64,000 bases of DNA from Pseudorhodoplanes sp049324435 (GTDB taxonomy: Bacteria; Pseudomonadota; Alphaproteobacteria; Rhizobiales; Xanthobacteraceae). The stretch covers positions 16,153 to 80,152 of the forward strand of contig JBMOOQ010000016.1 of NCBI GenBank assembly GCA_049324435.1, given 5' to 3'. The position numbers and the translations under genes were made by a program. Shown piece by piece: positions 32,574 through 41,154 of the stretch. The number at the start of each line of letters is the position of its first letter. The stretch's first letter is position 1. The notes under the pieces are model-generated. The model made no database searches. It was not told the origin of the DNA and saw only the letters and a program-made list of their open reading frames with translations.

Positions 32574-33752
32574 TTACGGCCGCTCGACGCACATCGCAAT
32601 ACCCATGCCGCCGCCGATGCAGAGCGTGGCAAGACCTTTCTTCGCGTTGCGCTTTTGCATCTCATGGAGCAGCGTAACAAGGACGCGGGCGCCGGATGCG
32701 CCGATCGGGTGGCCGATCGCGATCGCGCCGCCATTGACATTGACCTTCGACGTGTCGAAGCCAAGCTCCTTGTTCACGGCACAGGCCTGCGCAGCGAAGG
32801 CTTCGTTGGCCTCGATCAGGTCGAGATCCTGGACGCTCCAGCCCGCCTTCTTCAGCGCGGCGCGCGAGGCCGGTATCGGCCCGGTGCCCATGATCGAGGG
32901 ATCGACGCCGGCATGGGCCCAGGAGGCGATGCGGGCAAGGATCGGCTTGCCGGCCTTTTTGGCCTCGGATGCCTTCATCAGCACGACCGCGGCGGCACCA
33001 TCGTTGATGCCGGAGGCATTGGCGGCCGTCACCGAGCCTTCCTTGTCGAAGGCCGGCCGCAGCTTTGCGATCGACTCCATCGTCACGCCCGACTTCGGAT
33101 ATTCGTCGGTATCGACCACGATATCGCCCTTGCGCGACTTCACCGTGACCGGCGCGATCTCGTCTTTGAACTTGCCGGCCTTGATCGCGGCTTCGGCCTT
33201 GTTCTGCGAGGCGACCGCGAACTCATCCTGCTGCTCGCGGGTGATCTGCCACTGCTTGGCGACGTTCTCGGCGGTGGTTCCCATGTGATAGCCGTTGAAG
33301 GCGTCCCAGAGGCCGTCCTTGATCATGGTATCGACCATCTGAAAATCGCCCATCTTCACGCCAGTGCGCAGATGTGCACAATGTGGCGCCATGCTCATGG
33401 ATTCCTGGCCGCCGGCGACCACGATATCGGAATCGCCGTTGAGGATGGCCTGGTAGCCAAGCGCGACCGCCCGCAAGCCGGAGCCGCAGAGCTGGTTGAC
33501 GCCCCAGGCCGGGCTCTCGACCGGAATGCCCGCTGCGATCGAGGCCTGCCGCGCCGGATTCTGACCCTGACCCGCGGTCAGGATCTGTCCCATAATGACT
33601 TCGGAGACCTGCTTGCCCTCGATCCCGGCCCGCTCCAGTGCCGCGGCGATGGCAACCTTGCCGAGTTCGTGCGCCGGCAGGTTCGCGAAGGCCCCGTTGA
33701 ATGCGCCGACCGGCGTCCGGGCGGCGCCGACAATGACGATGTCGTCCTGCAT
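32574..33752 (-). CDS. phbA: Acetyl-CoA acetyltransferase (PHB synthesis)
   Basis: A 392-residue biosynthetic thiolase that condenses two acetyl-CoA to acetoacetyl-CoA. Active-site regions are NQLCGSGLRAVALGYQ (C about residue 88), NGGAIAIGHPIGASGARVLV and ATLCIGGGMGIAMCVER. The length and the IVGAARTPVGAFNGAF start match PhaA proteins. It is divergent from phaR and first in the phbA-phbB pair, so the three are the PHB core apart from the synthase phaC, which is not in the window. Confidence 0.94.
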   Translation of the reverse strand: MQDDIVIVGAARTPVGAFNGAFANLPAHELGKVAIAAALERAGIEGKQVSEVIMGQILTAGQGQNPARQASIAAGIPVESPAWGVNQLCGSGLRAVALGYQAILNGDSDIVVAGGQESMSMAPHCAHLRTGVKMGDFQMVDTMIKDGLWDAFNGYHMGTTAENVAKQWQITREQQDEFAVASQNKAEAAIKAGKFKDEIAPVTVKSRKGDIVVDTDEYPKSGVTMESIAKLRPAFDKEGSVTAANASGINDGAAAVVLMKASEAKKAGKPILARIASWAHAGVDPSIMGTGPIPASRAALKKAGWSVQDLDLIEANEAFAAQACAVNKELGFDTSKVNVNGGAIAIGHPIGASGARVLVTLLHEMQKRNAKKGLATLCIGGGMGIAMCVERP

Positions 33753-33937
33753 GAGTGAGAGCTCCTTGTGTGCTGGCGCAACGCCATAGCATGGCGCGTC
33801 CCGGCCTCAAAACCGTCAGGTCATGCAACAGCGACGGACGCGCCCCCCACAAAACGGTGGCTAGCCGGGTTGAAACCGCCTATTTTCCACCCATCGGCCC
33901 GTTACCGGTCCCGGGCGGGCGTCACGCAAGCGGCATC

Positions 33938-34519
33938 ATGGCAAAGTCTGACGAACCCATCACGATCAAGAAATACGCCAACCGGCGCCTCTACAACACG
34001 GGCACCAGCACCTACGTCACGCTGGAGGATTTGGCGACAATGGTGAAGAACGGCGAAAATTTCGTCGTTTACGATGCCAAGACCTCCGAAGATATCACGC
34101 GGTCGGTGCTGGCCCAGATCATTTTCGAGCAGGAAAACAAGGAAGGGCAGAATCTCCTGCCAATCAACTTCCTTCGGCAGCTCATCCGCTTCTACGGCGA
34201 TTCGATGCAGATGATGGTGCCGCGCTATCTGGAGGTCTCGCTGGAGTCCTTCACGCGCGAGCAGGAGAAGCTGCGTCAGCAAATGGCGGCCTTTGGCGTC
34301 AATGTACCGTCGTTCGGACCGATGGAAGAACAGGTCCGGCGCAATATGGAAATGTTCGAGAAGGCCTTCTCGATGTTCACGCCGTTCGGCCGCCGCGAGC
34401 CGGGTCAGGAAAAGGCCGAGACCGAAAAGCCCGCGACCTCGTCTGACGACATCGACGCACTCAAGCGTCAGATGGAAGAGATGCAGAGGCGCATCGACAA
34501 GCTCAGCGACAAGAGCTGA
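33938..34519 (+). CDS. phaR: Polyhydroxyalkanoate synthesis regulator PhaR
   Basis: A 193-residue PHB-responsive DNA-binding repressor. The N-terminal domain ITIKKYANRRLYNTGTSTYV and DLATMVKNGENFVVYDAKT is diagnostic, followed by PHB-accumulation regulatory segments (NLLPINFLRQLIRFYGDSM). The C-terminus is a predicted coiled coil (DIDALKRQMEEMQRRIDKLS). The ATG at 33938 was chosen since the conserved domain begins right after it; frames upstream are non-conserved. PhaR normally represses phasin and its own gene and is released when it binds PHB granules. Confidence 0.94.
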   Translation: MAKSDEPITIKKYANRRLYNTGTSTYVTLEDLATMVKNGENFVVYDAKTSEDITRSVLAQIIFEQENKEGQNLLPINFLRQLIRFYGDSMQMMVPRYLEVSLESFTREQEKLRQQMAAFGVNVPSFGPMEEQVRRNMEMFEKAFSMFTPFGRREPGQEKAETEKPATSSDDIDALKRQMEEMQRRIDKLSDKS

Positions 34520-34554
34520 GGCCGCCTGCGCGGCAACGGTTCATCGTGCGGGCG

Positions 34555-36333
34555 TCAGGCCCGTGCCTTGTGCATATCCGTACCGGCACGCGCGTGTTGC
34601 GTATCGTACCAATCGAGTCGTGCGAGCCCGATATGCTCGCCCTGCAGATAATCGCAGCCCCAGGCCGACAGGATCGCGGCGGCGCGCTCGTTCTGCACCC
34701 ATTCCGCGACGGTTTTCAGCTTGAGCCCGCGCGCGAGATCGAGCATCACACGCACGAATGTCCGGTCGTCTTGCGATCGCGTCAGATTCTGAACGAAGGC
34801 GCCGTCGATCTTGATCATATCGACGCCAAGGTGGCGCAGATTGCGGAACGACGTATACCCGGCGCCGAAATCGTCGATTGCGATCTTTGAGCCGAGGTCT
34901 TTCACCCGCCGCACGAAGCCGCGCGCATTGTCGATGTCATGGATTGCGGTCGTTTCCGTGATCTCGACGATCAGCCGTTCGGCGACGCCCTGGTGCAGCC
35001 GCAGCATTCCTTCAAGCTTGGTCCACCAGTCCGGATCGGTGGTGCTCGCCGCCGAGACGTTGAGGCTTGCCCGCAATCCCGGATGTGCCGCCATTTCGGC
35101 GATCACAAGTTCAAGAACGCGCTGATCGAGCAAACGCGCAAGCCCAAGCCGCTCTGCGACCGGAATGATCTCGGTGGCCGGCACGAGGCTGCCATCGGGC
35201 CTGCGGATCCGCATCAGGCATTCGTGAAACACGATCTCCCGGGTCTGCGCGTCGACCACGGGTTCGTAGGCCAGCAGAATTCGCCGTTCGTTCAGCGCGT
35301 TGACGATCCCGTCGGTGGCACGGATATTCGCCCGGCGCTGGCTCTCGCGCTCGGGATTGGGTTGATAGGCGATGAAGGAGCCCGGCCGCTTGTCCTTGGC
35401 GTTGTCGAGACTTTCCTGGGCGCGCGCCAGAACGTCATCGACATTGTCGGCATGGCCCGGCGCGGTAACTCCTCCGATCGTCCCCGTAACCGAGACCGGG
35501 CCGGCTATCGTCATCACAACATCGTCGCGGATCGCGCTGAGAAAGCGGTCGGCGGCAACGCCAATCTCGTCTGGCGTGCAATGTTTCAGGATGATACCGA
35601 ACTTGTTGCCTGAGAAGCGGCCAAGCACATCGGCGCCGCGCATCCGGCCGCGCAGGCGCTTGGCGATCACGCCGATCACCTCGTCCGCGATATCGTAGCC
35701 ATAGGCCTTGTTGATCCGGCCGAGATTGTCGATTGCGACCAGCAAAAATCCGCAGGAGGTTTGCGATGCCACTGCCTCCTGCAAAGTCTGGCTCAGCCGC
35801 TCCGTGAGATGCCAGCGATTGAATTCTCCAGTCAGCACGTCGAATCGCGACAGATACCGCAGGTGCTGTTCGCGCTCGTATCGGTCGTTAATGACGCGAA
35901 TGACACCTTGCGCCCGGGACGGTCTGCCATCCGCACCGGCAAACCACCGGCCGATATCCTCAACCCACAGCTTGGTCGAGCGTGGCCCGCACTTCAGAGC
36001 ATATTCCACCTGATAGGGGACACCGGGACCCGGATCGGCCTTGTCCGAATGCATGACCGCGTCGAACCGGGTCTGTTCGTTGCCCGGATCGAGAAGATTG
36101 GCGAATCCGCGTCCGGTCGCGATCGGGCTTGCGTCGCGCAGTCCGAGAAGGCGCGCTGCGCCTGCACTCCAGGTCAGGGCATCGGTCTCGATCTGCCATT
36201 CATAGGCGGCTTCGCCGGCAGCCTGCATAATCGCAGCGTAATCCATCGCGGCAGAGGCTTCGTCGCTCGATGCCGAAGGATCCCGCTCCGTCCCCAGCGG
36301 GAGACGCGATATGCCGGTCGATTCTGTCACCAT
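34555..36333 (-). CDS. PAS-GGDEF-EAL protein with degenerate GGDEF motif
   Basis: A 592-residue cytoplasmic signalling protein without transmembrane segments. A PAS-like domain covers about residues 30-150, a GGDEF domain about 155-320 and an EAL domain about 335-575. The GGDEF signature is replaced by FSGNKF (residues 240-245), so cyclase activity is unlikely. In the EAL domain, EAL reads ECL (371), but LNVSAAS, VEITET, AIDDFGAGYTSF, MIKID and LQGEHIG are kept, while the EGVE motif reads EWVQ (545-548). It may therefore be a weak phosphodiesterase or a c-di-GMP sensor. It lies convergent with phaR, 35 bases from its stop; no operon partner is evident. Confidence 0.88.
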   Translation of the reverse strand: MVTESTGISRLPLGTERDPSASSDEASAAMDYAAIMQAAGEAAYEWQIETDALTWSAGAARLLGLRDASPIATGRGFANLLDPGNEQTRFDAVMHSDKADPGPGVPYQVEYALKCGPRSTKLWVEDIGRWFAGADGRPSRAQGVIRVINDRYEREQHLRYLSRFDVLTGEFNRWHLTERLSQTLQEAVASQTSCGFLLVAIDNLGRINKAYGYDIADEVIGVIAKRLRGRMRGADVLGRFSGNKFGIILKHCTPDEIGVAADRFLSAIRDDVVMTIAGPVSVTGTIGGVTAPGHADNVDDVLARAQESLDNAKDKRPGSFIAYQPNPERESQRRANIRATDGIVNALNERRILLAYEPVVDAQTREIVFHECLMRIRRPDGSLVPATEIIPVAERLGLARLLDQRVLELVIAEMAAHPGLRASLNVSAASTTDPDWWTKLEGMLRLHQGVAERLIVEITETTAIHDIDNARGFVRRVKDLGSKIAIDDFGAGYTSFRNLRHLGVDMIKIDGAFVQNLTRSQDDRTFVRVMLDLARGLKLKTVAEWVQNERAAAILSAWGCDYLQGEHIGLARLDWYDTQHARAGTDMHKARA

Positions 36334-36528
36334 CGCCCTTTGGATGCGCGCGGAAGTGATTGTGGCGGCCCGTATCTTGAGCGACCTTAACGATGAACTC
36401 TAAACAAGTGGGAAAATCAGGCGGCTGCATTGTAGGCACTGCCGCCGGCGAATGGCGTTACGGACTGCGGTTTACCATTTGCAAGCGGAGGCACGGAGCT
36501 TGCGACGATTGGGCATGGAGGCCGCCCG

Positions 36529-36885
36529 ATGTCCCGAATCGACGCAGGAACCGCAATGCAGGTTGACACAGCAGGACGTTTCGCCGGCCTTGGGCGCTCA
36601 AACCAGGCATCGGGCATCCCGGCCCCTGATCCGGTTCGGCACAGGGCCGATGAATCGTCCGGGCGCCGCGATGTTATCGTGGTTAATCCAAGGCAAACGC
36701 AGCACGCGGTAAAGCCGTCGCGCTACGCCAGCGCATTGTTTCTCGCTCACATGTTTGCGGCCAAGTTCGATGCGCTGCAACAACGCGAGAAGCGCCGCGC
36801 CGATCCTGCGGACGCCAATGCGAGCTATCGCAACGGTGACCGGCAGCTCGCCAAGCCGGGCCGGATTCTGTCGAGAAAAGTGTAG
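36529..36885 (+). CDS. Small conserved hypothetical protein
   Basis: A 118-residue protein with GGAGG about 8 bases before the ATG. The C-terminal half reads YASALFLAHMFAAKFDALQQ then REKRRADPADANASYR, a pattern I recognise as a recurring small hypothetical family of Bradyrhizobium-type genomes (hydrophobic FLAH stretch followed by an RERRRA-P-A..AYR motif). The N-terminal half is low-complexity. No signal peptide or enzymatic motif is visible and the function is unknown. It stands alone, convergent with the gamma-glutamyltransferase gene. Confidence 0.6.
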   Translation: MSRIDAGTAMQVDTAGRFAGLGRSNQASGIPAPDPVRHRADESSGRRDVIVVNPRQTQHAVKPSRYASALFLAHMFAAKFDALQQREKRRADPADANASYRNGDRQLAKPGRILSRKV

Positions 36886-36902
36886 CTCCAGCGGTCGCCG
36901 GC

Positions 36903-38486
36903 TCAATAGCCCAGCGCCAGTCCGTCCTTGCGCGGGTCGGACGCGCCGATCAGGATGTCGCGCTCCCAGTCGATGCGGATCGCCTGGCCGCCGCCATGCG
37001 GCAGCTTGCGCCGCGCGACCTCATGGCCCATCGCGCGCAGCGTCCGCATCGTGTCGTCACTGATACCGTTCTCAATTTCGACGCGCTCGCCCTCGAAGAA
37101 CACCCGCGGCCAGTCGATTGCGGTCTGCACATCCATGCCGTGATCGACGATGTTCGAAATGAAGTGCGCGTGCCCCATCGCCTGATAGGCGCCGCCCATC
37201 ACGCCGAACGCCATGTCGACGCGGCCGTCGCGCATTGCGAGCGCGGGAATGATGGTGTGCAGCGGCCGCTTCGACGGACCGATGCAGTTCGGATGGCCGG
37301 GCGCGAGATTAAAGCCAGACCCGCGATGATGCAGCAGGATGCCGGTCTTCTCCGTCGTTATCCCTGAGCCGAAGGCCGAGAACAGCGAGTTGATCATCGT
37401 CACCGCGTTGCGGTCCTTGTCGACGACGCAGACCAGGACTGTCGAGCCCATCGGCTTGATCGCCTTCGGGAAGGGGGAACGCTTGGTGCGGTCGATCATC
37501 CCGGCGAGCTTTGCCGCAAAGCCACGGTCGAGCAGCGCCTCGACCGTTTCCGTCATGAAGGCCGGGTCGGCGATATTGGTATTGCGCATGCCATAGGCGA
37601 GGCGGCCGGCTTCGATGAGGAGGTGCAGCCTGTCGGCGCCATTGGCATCGAGCGTAGCCATGTCGAAACGCTCAAGGATGTTCAGCAGGACCAGCGCCGC
37701 GAGCCCCTGGCCGTTCGGCGGCAATTCGACCACGTCGAGTCCGCGATAGTTCGTGGCGATCGGCGTGACGCGATCGCCGCGATGCGCGACGAAGTCCTGC
37801 GCTGTCAAAACGCCGCCCAGCGCGCGCAGCGTTGCTACGATGTCATCGGCGATCTCGCCTTCATAGAAGGCACGGGCGCCTTCTTTTGCAATGGTCCGCA
37901 GCGTGCGCGCGAGCGCCGGGAATCTGACGATATCTCCCGCTTTCGGCGCCTGCCCGCCGATCAGGAAATGCTTGGCCGTCGCCGCATGCGTGCTGAGCTT
38001 TTCGACAGCGAGCGACCAGTCGAGCGCAACGCGCGGCTGGACGGGAATGCCGGTTTCCGCGGCCTCGATCGCCGGCTGCAGCACGCGATCGAGCCCAAAG
38101 CGGCCGTGCGTTCGCAGGATCGCATCCCACGCCTCGATGGCACCCGGCACCGTGACCGCGTGCGGCGAGTCGGTTGCGATCTCCTTCAGGCCCTGATCGA
38201 TCAGCAAGTCTGCGCGCATCGCGGCGCCGGTGCGGCCGGAGCCGTTATAGCCCCAGACCGGTTGGCCGGGCTGTGCGACCAGGCAGAAGCAGTCGCCGCC
38301 AATGCCGGTCATGTGCGGTTCGCCGACACAGGCCATCGCCATCGCAGCAACGGCGGCATCGGCGGCTGAGCCGCCCGCGCGCATGATTTCGACCGCCGTC
38401 AGCGACGCGAGCGGATGCGACGTTGCGACCATGCCGCCGGAGGCAAAGGCCGCCGAGCGGCCGGGCGCGTGGAAATCACGGGTCAT
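36903..38486 (-). CDS. Gamma-glutamyltransferase family protein
   Basis: A 527-residue Ntn-hydrolase precursor. FASGGMVATSHPLASLTAVE at the start and MRAGGSAADAAVAAMAMACV are the typical N-terminal pieces, and GIGGDCFCLV follows. The autocatalytic cleavage point should be the threonine in KPMGSTVLVCVVDKD, which aligns by spacing with the nucleophile of E. coli Ggt, followed by SAFGSGIT. No Sec signal is obvious with this start, so a cytoplasmic location is possible. The upstream in-frame ATG at 38567 would overlap the preceding gene by 53 bases and is less likely. Substrate may be glutathione or another gamma-glutamyl compound. Confidence 0.87.
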   Translation of the reverse strand: MTRDFHAPGRSAAFASGGMVATSHPLASLTAVEIMRAGGSAADAAVAAMAMACVGEPHMTGIGGDCFCLVAQPGQPVWGYNGSGRTGAAMRADLLIDQGLKEIATDSPHAVTVPGAIEAWDAILRTHGRFGLDRVLQPAIEAAETGIPVQPRVALDWSLAVEKLSTHAATAKHFLIGGQAPKAGDIVRFPALARTLRTIAKEGARAFYEGEIADDIVATLRALGGVLTAQDFVAHRGDRVTPIATNYRGLDVVELPPNGQGLAALVLLNILERFDMATLDANGADRLHLLIEAGRLAYGMRNTNIADPAFMTETVEALLDRGFAAKLAGMIDRTKRSPFPKAIKPMGSTVLVCVVDKDRNAVTMINSLFSAFGSGITTEKTGILLHHRGSGFNLAPGHPNCIGPSKRPLHTIIPALAMRDGRVDMAFGVMGGAYQAMGHAHFISNIVDHGMDVQTAIDWPRVFFEGERVEIENGISDDTMRTLRAMGHEVARRKLPHGGGQAIRIDWERDILIGASDPRKDGLALGY

Positions 38487-38514
38487 GTCAATCGCCGCAA
38501 CGCTGGGCGGGAAC

Positions 38515-38928
38515 TTAATGCGCGACTGGATGATGGCCTTCGACGGTGTAGTCGCGAGCGGCGGCACGGATTGAGATCGAAAAGCCGCCGATCACATCCA
38601 CCGCGCAGATCACGAGAAAGATCAGGAAGGTCGAGGTGGCCGCCTTCTGCACCATCAGGAATTCGACCAGCGCGCCGACGAACACCACGAAGGACAGCAT
38701 GTGATCGACGATCGACTTCACCCCGAAGCGGGTCGCCTTCAGGATTTCGACGAACAGCAGGAGGATCGAGACGATGATGATGAGGTCGCCGGTGGTTACG
38801 CCGAGCGTGGCGCCGGACATCATCTGGATCGAGAAAACGGTGTCGCTGAACCCGAGGTCGAACAGGAACGCGATCATGTTGTAGATCGCGAGCGGAATCA
38901 GCAGGAGAGGAAAGCCGATGAGATACAT
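38515..38928 (-). CDS. Small integral membrane protein, unknown function
   Basis: A 137-residue protein with four predicted helices (about residues 2-24, 46-62, 74-92 and 98-116). The sequence DLIIIVSILLLFVEILKAT between polar turns and a short C-terminal tail give a compact four-helix membrane protein. No family I can name. It lies 28 bases upstream of the gamma-glutamyltransferase gene on the same strand and 46 bases downstream of rpmF, so it could be transcribed with either. Confidence 0.72.
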   Translation of the reverse strand: MYLIGFPLLLIPLAIYNMIAFLFDLGFSDTVFSIQMMSGATLGVTTGDLIIIVSILLLFVEILKATRFGVKSIVDHMLSFVVFVGALVEFLMVQKAATSTFLIFLVICAVDVIGGFSISIRAAARDYTVEGHHPVAH

Positions 38929-38974
38929 GAACCATGTCCTCCGGGGTCTGTCTCTCCTGCCCCGTATCGTTGTC

Positions 38975-39163
38975 TCAGGCTTCGGCGCTCTTCACCTTCA
39001 GCACCTGCCGGCCCTTGTACATGCCGGTCTTGAGATCGAGGTGGTGCGGGCGGCGGAACTCGCCTGAATCCTTGTCCTCGACATAGGCGGGCTGCTTCAG
39101 CGCGTCGGCGGAGCGGCGCATGCCACGCCGCGACGGCGAGGTTTTTCGTTTGGGGACGGCCAT
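38975..39163 (-). CDS. rpmF: 50S ribosomal protein L32
   Basis: A 62-residue basic protein beginning MAVPKRKTSPSRRGMRRS, the universal L32 start, and ending DLKTGMYKGRQVLKVKSAEA as in alphaproteobacteria. It lacks the zinc-binding cysteines of some L32 proteins, as is normal in this group. It lies downstream of mtgA on the same strand with a 113-base gap. Confidence 0.97.
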   Translation of the reverse strand: MAVPKRKTSPSRRGMRRSADALKQPAYVEDKDSGEFRRPHHLDLKTGMYKGRQVLKVKSAEA

Positions 39164-39276
39164 TGCTGGAACTCCTGAAAAAGATAATCCGGCCCGAGAC
39201 ATCCCATTCAGGGGAACCCTGCCGGACCGGATGTGAATGGATTGTGGCGGCTTATAGAGGAAGGCTGGCCTTCGCG

Positions 39277-40020
39277 CTAGGCCTTTTGGCTGGCTTTCCG
39301 GACCGTCGGCGCCCGTTTCAGGCAGGCATCCAGCCCGGCGGCATTGGCGCGCCGCTGGTAAATGCCCGAGAGCCTGCGGACCGTAGGACCCGGCTTTTGG
39401 GCGTCCCGGCGCTTCGGATTGGGCAGCATCGCCGCCATCAGGGCGGCCTCCCTGGCGTCCAGGTCGGCGGCGGAGGTCTTGAAGGCCCGGCGGGCACCGG
39501 CCTCGGCTCCGAACTGGCCGTTCGGACCCCATTCGGCCACGTTCAGGTAGATTTCCATGATCCGCCGCTTGCCGAGGATCAGGTCCATCCAGAGCGCCAG
39601 CGGCATTTCGAGCGCCTTGCGGACATAGGACCGCCCCTGCCACAGGAACAGGTTCTTCGCGGTCTGCTGGGTGATGGTGGAACCGCCCCGCAGGTCGTCG
39701 AGGTCCTCGGCCTCCTTGATGATGTCCCGCAGCCCCCGCCAGTCGACCCCGCGATGGTTGCAGAACTGGGCGTCCTCCGAGGCGATCACCGTGCGGGGCA
39801 GGACCGCAGCGATATCGTCCAACGGCCGGTAAATCCGGGTCACTGGCTGAAAGGTGACGTAGCGCCACAGCATCGGCATGGAAACCGGCCGGACCACGAG
39901 ATAGAGCGGGGTCAGGAGATAGGGCAGCAGCAGAAGCACGAAAGCAACGATAACCACGATCCGAACAATGCGGCGCAAGCCCGGTCTGGAACCTGTCCAA
40001 CGTTGCTGCAATAAGGTCAT
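39277..40020 (-). CDS. mtgA: Monofunctional biosynthetic peptidoglycan transglycosylase
   Basis: A 247-residue glycosyltransferase-51 enzyme that polymerises lipid II into glycan strands at the periplasmic face of the inner membrane. One N-terminal membrane anchor (about residues 20-42) is followed by the catalytic motif ASEDAQFCNHRGVDW, then GGSTITQQTAKNLFLW and KRRIMEIYLNVAEWG. No transpeptidase domain follows, which separates it from bifunctional penicillin-binding proteins. It is divergent from ispA, and the mtgA-rpmF and ispA neighbourhood is common in Hyphomicrobiales. Confidence 0.95.
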   Translation of the reverse strand: MTLLQQRWTGSRPGLRRIVRIVVIVAFVLLLLPYLLTPLYLVVRPVSMPMLWRYVTFQPVTRIYRPLDDIAAVLPRTVIASEDAQFCNHRGVDWRGLRDIIKEAEDLDDLRGGSTITQQTAKNLFLWQGRSYVRKALEMPLALWMDLILGKRRIMEIYLNVAEWGPNGQFGAEAGARRAFKTSAADLDAREAALMAAMLPNPKRRDAQKPGPTVRRLSGIYQRRANAAGLDACLKRAPTVRKASQKA

Positions 40021-40110
40021 TTAACCTCGGCCCGGCAGACAGTCCCCCGTAGAGATTCTCTGTCAACGATACAAGACAAGGATTGCGGCGGTGCGCCGCG
40101 AAGATGGCGA

Positions 40111-41034
40111 ATGATGAAGATTGATTTTACCTCAGCGCTCGATGCGGTTGCCGCCGAGACCGAGGATCTGCTCGGCGCGCTCCTGTCGACCCAACCGGTC
40201 GAGGGCGAGATCGAGCGGCCGCAGCGTCTGATCGAGGCGATGCGCTATTCCGCGCTTGGCGGCGGCAAGCGCCTGCGTCCTTTTCTTGTCGTGGAAAGTG
40301 CGACCCTGTTCGGCGTGCCGCGGCAACGCGCGCTGATGGCGGGTGCGGCGCTCGAATGCATTCACTGCTATTCGCTGGTGCATGACGACCTGCCGGCGAT
40401 GGACAACGATGACATGCGCCGCGGCCGTCCGACGCTGCATCGTGCCTATGACGATGCCACCGCGATCCTGGCGGGCGACTCGCTGCTGACCTTCGCGTTC
40501 GACATTCTGTCGCGTGAGGAGACCCATCCCGATCCTGCGATCCGGATTGCGCTGGTGCGCGAGCTTGCGCGCGGCTCGGGTCTTGGTGGCATGGCCGGCG
40601 GGCAGATGCTCGATCTCGCCGCCGAAGGCCGGTTCGGCGCGATGCCGTCCGGCGACGAGCGTTTCATCATCACCATGCAGGCGATGAAGACCGGGGCGTT
40701 GCTGCACTTCGCCTGCATCGCCGGCGGCATTCTCGGCGGCGCGTCGGCCAGCGAGCAGGCGGCGCTGTCGGCATACGGCCGCGCCGTCGGGACGGCGTTC
40801 CAGATCGCCGACGACATCCTCGATGTCGAAGGCGATGCCGCGACTGTCGGCAAGGCCACGGGTAAGGACGCGGCCGTCGGCAAGGCGACGCTGGTCTCGA
40901 TCCTGGGGGTGAAAGCGGCGCGCGAGCGGCTTGCAGGGGTTGTCGCCGAGGCCGAGGCGGCTCTGGCGCCATTCGGCGAGCGCGCCGCGATGCTGCGCGA
41001 GACCGCGCGTTTTATCGCAGCGCGGGAGAAGTGA
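40111..41034 (+). CDS. ispA: Farnesyl diphosphate synthase (polyprenyl synthetase)
   Basis: A 307-residue trans-prenyltransferase. The first aspartate-rich motif is LVHDDLPAMDNDDMRRGRPT and the second is FQIADDILDVEGD. GGGKRLRPFL and MKTGALLHFAC complete the active site. Two aromatic-free residues before the first motif and the overall length fit FPP synthase of the IspA type. A second ATG (40114) is equally possible as start. The product supplies undecaprenyl, quinone and hopanoid synthesis. The pathway gene ispG also lies in this window, at 47.8 kb. Confidence 0.92.
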   Translation: MMKIDFTSALDAVAAETEDLLGALLSTQPVEGEIERPQRLIEAMRYSALGGGKRLRPFLVVESATLFGVPRQRALMAGAALECIHCYSLVHDDLPAMDNDDMRRGRPTLHRAYDDATAILAGDSLLTFAFDILSREETHPDPAIRIALVRELARGSGLGGMAGGQMLDLAAEGRFGAMPSGDERFIITMQAMKTGALLHFACIAGGILGGASASEQAALSAYGRAVGTAFQIADDILDVEGDAATVGKATGKDAAVGKATLVSILGVKAARERLAGVVAEAEAALAPFGERAAMLRETARFIAAREK

Positions 41035-41154
41035 GGCTCGCCTTAATCCGGCATCGCCGGACCAATTGTGTCGAAATGTTTCTGCAGACTGTCAAAAGCG
41101 TAAGGTGACTTGGCCCGGTTCCGCGCCTACATCCGGTATCCGGGGTAGACGATT

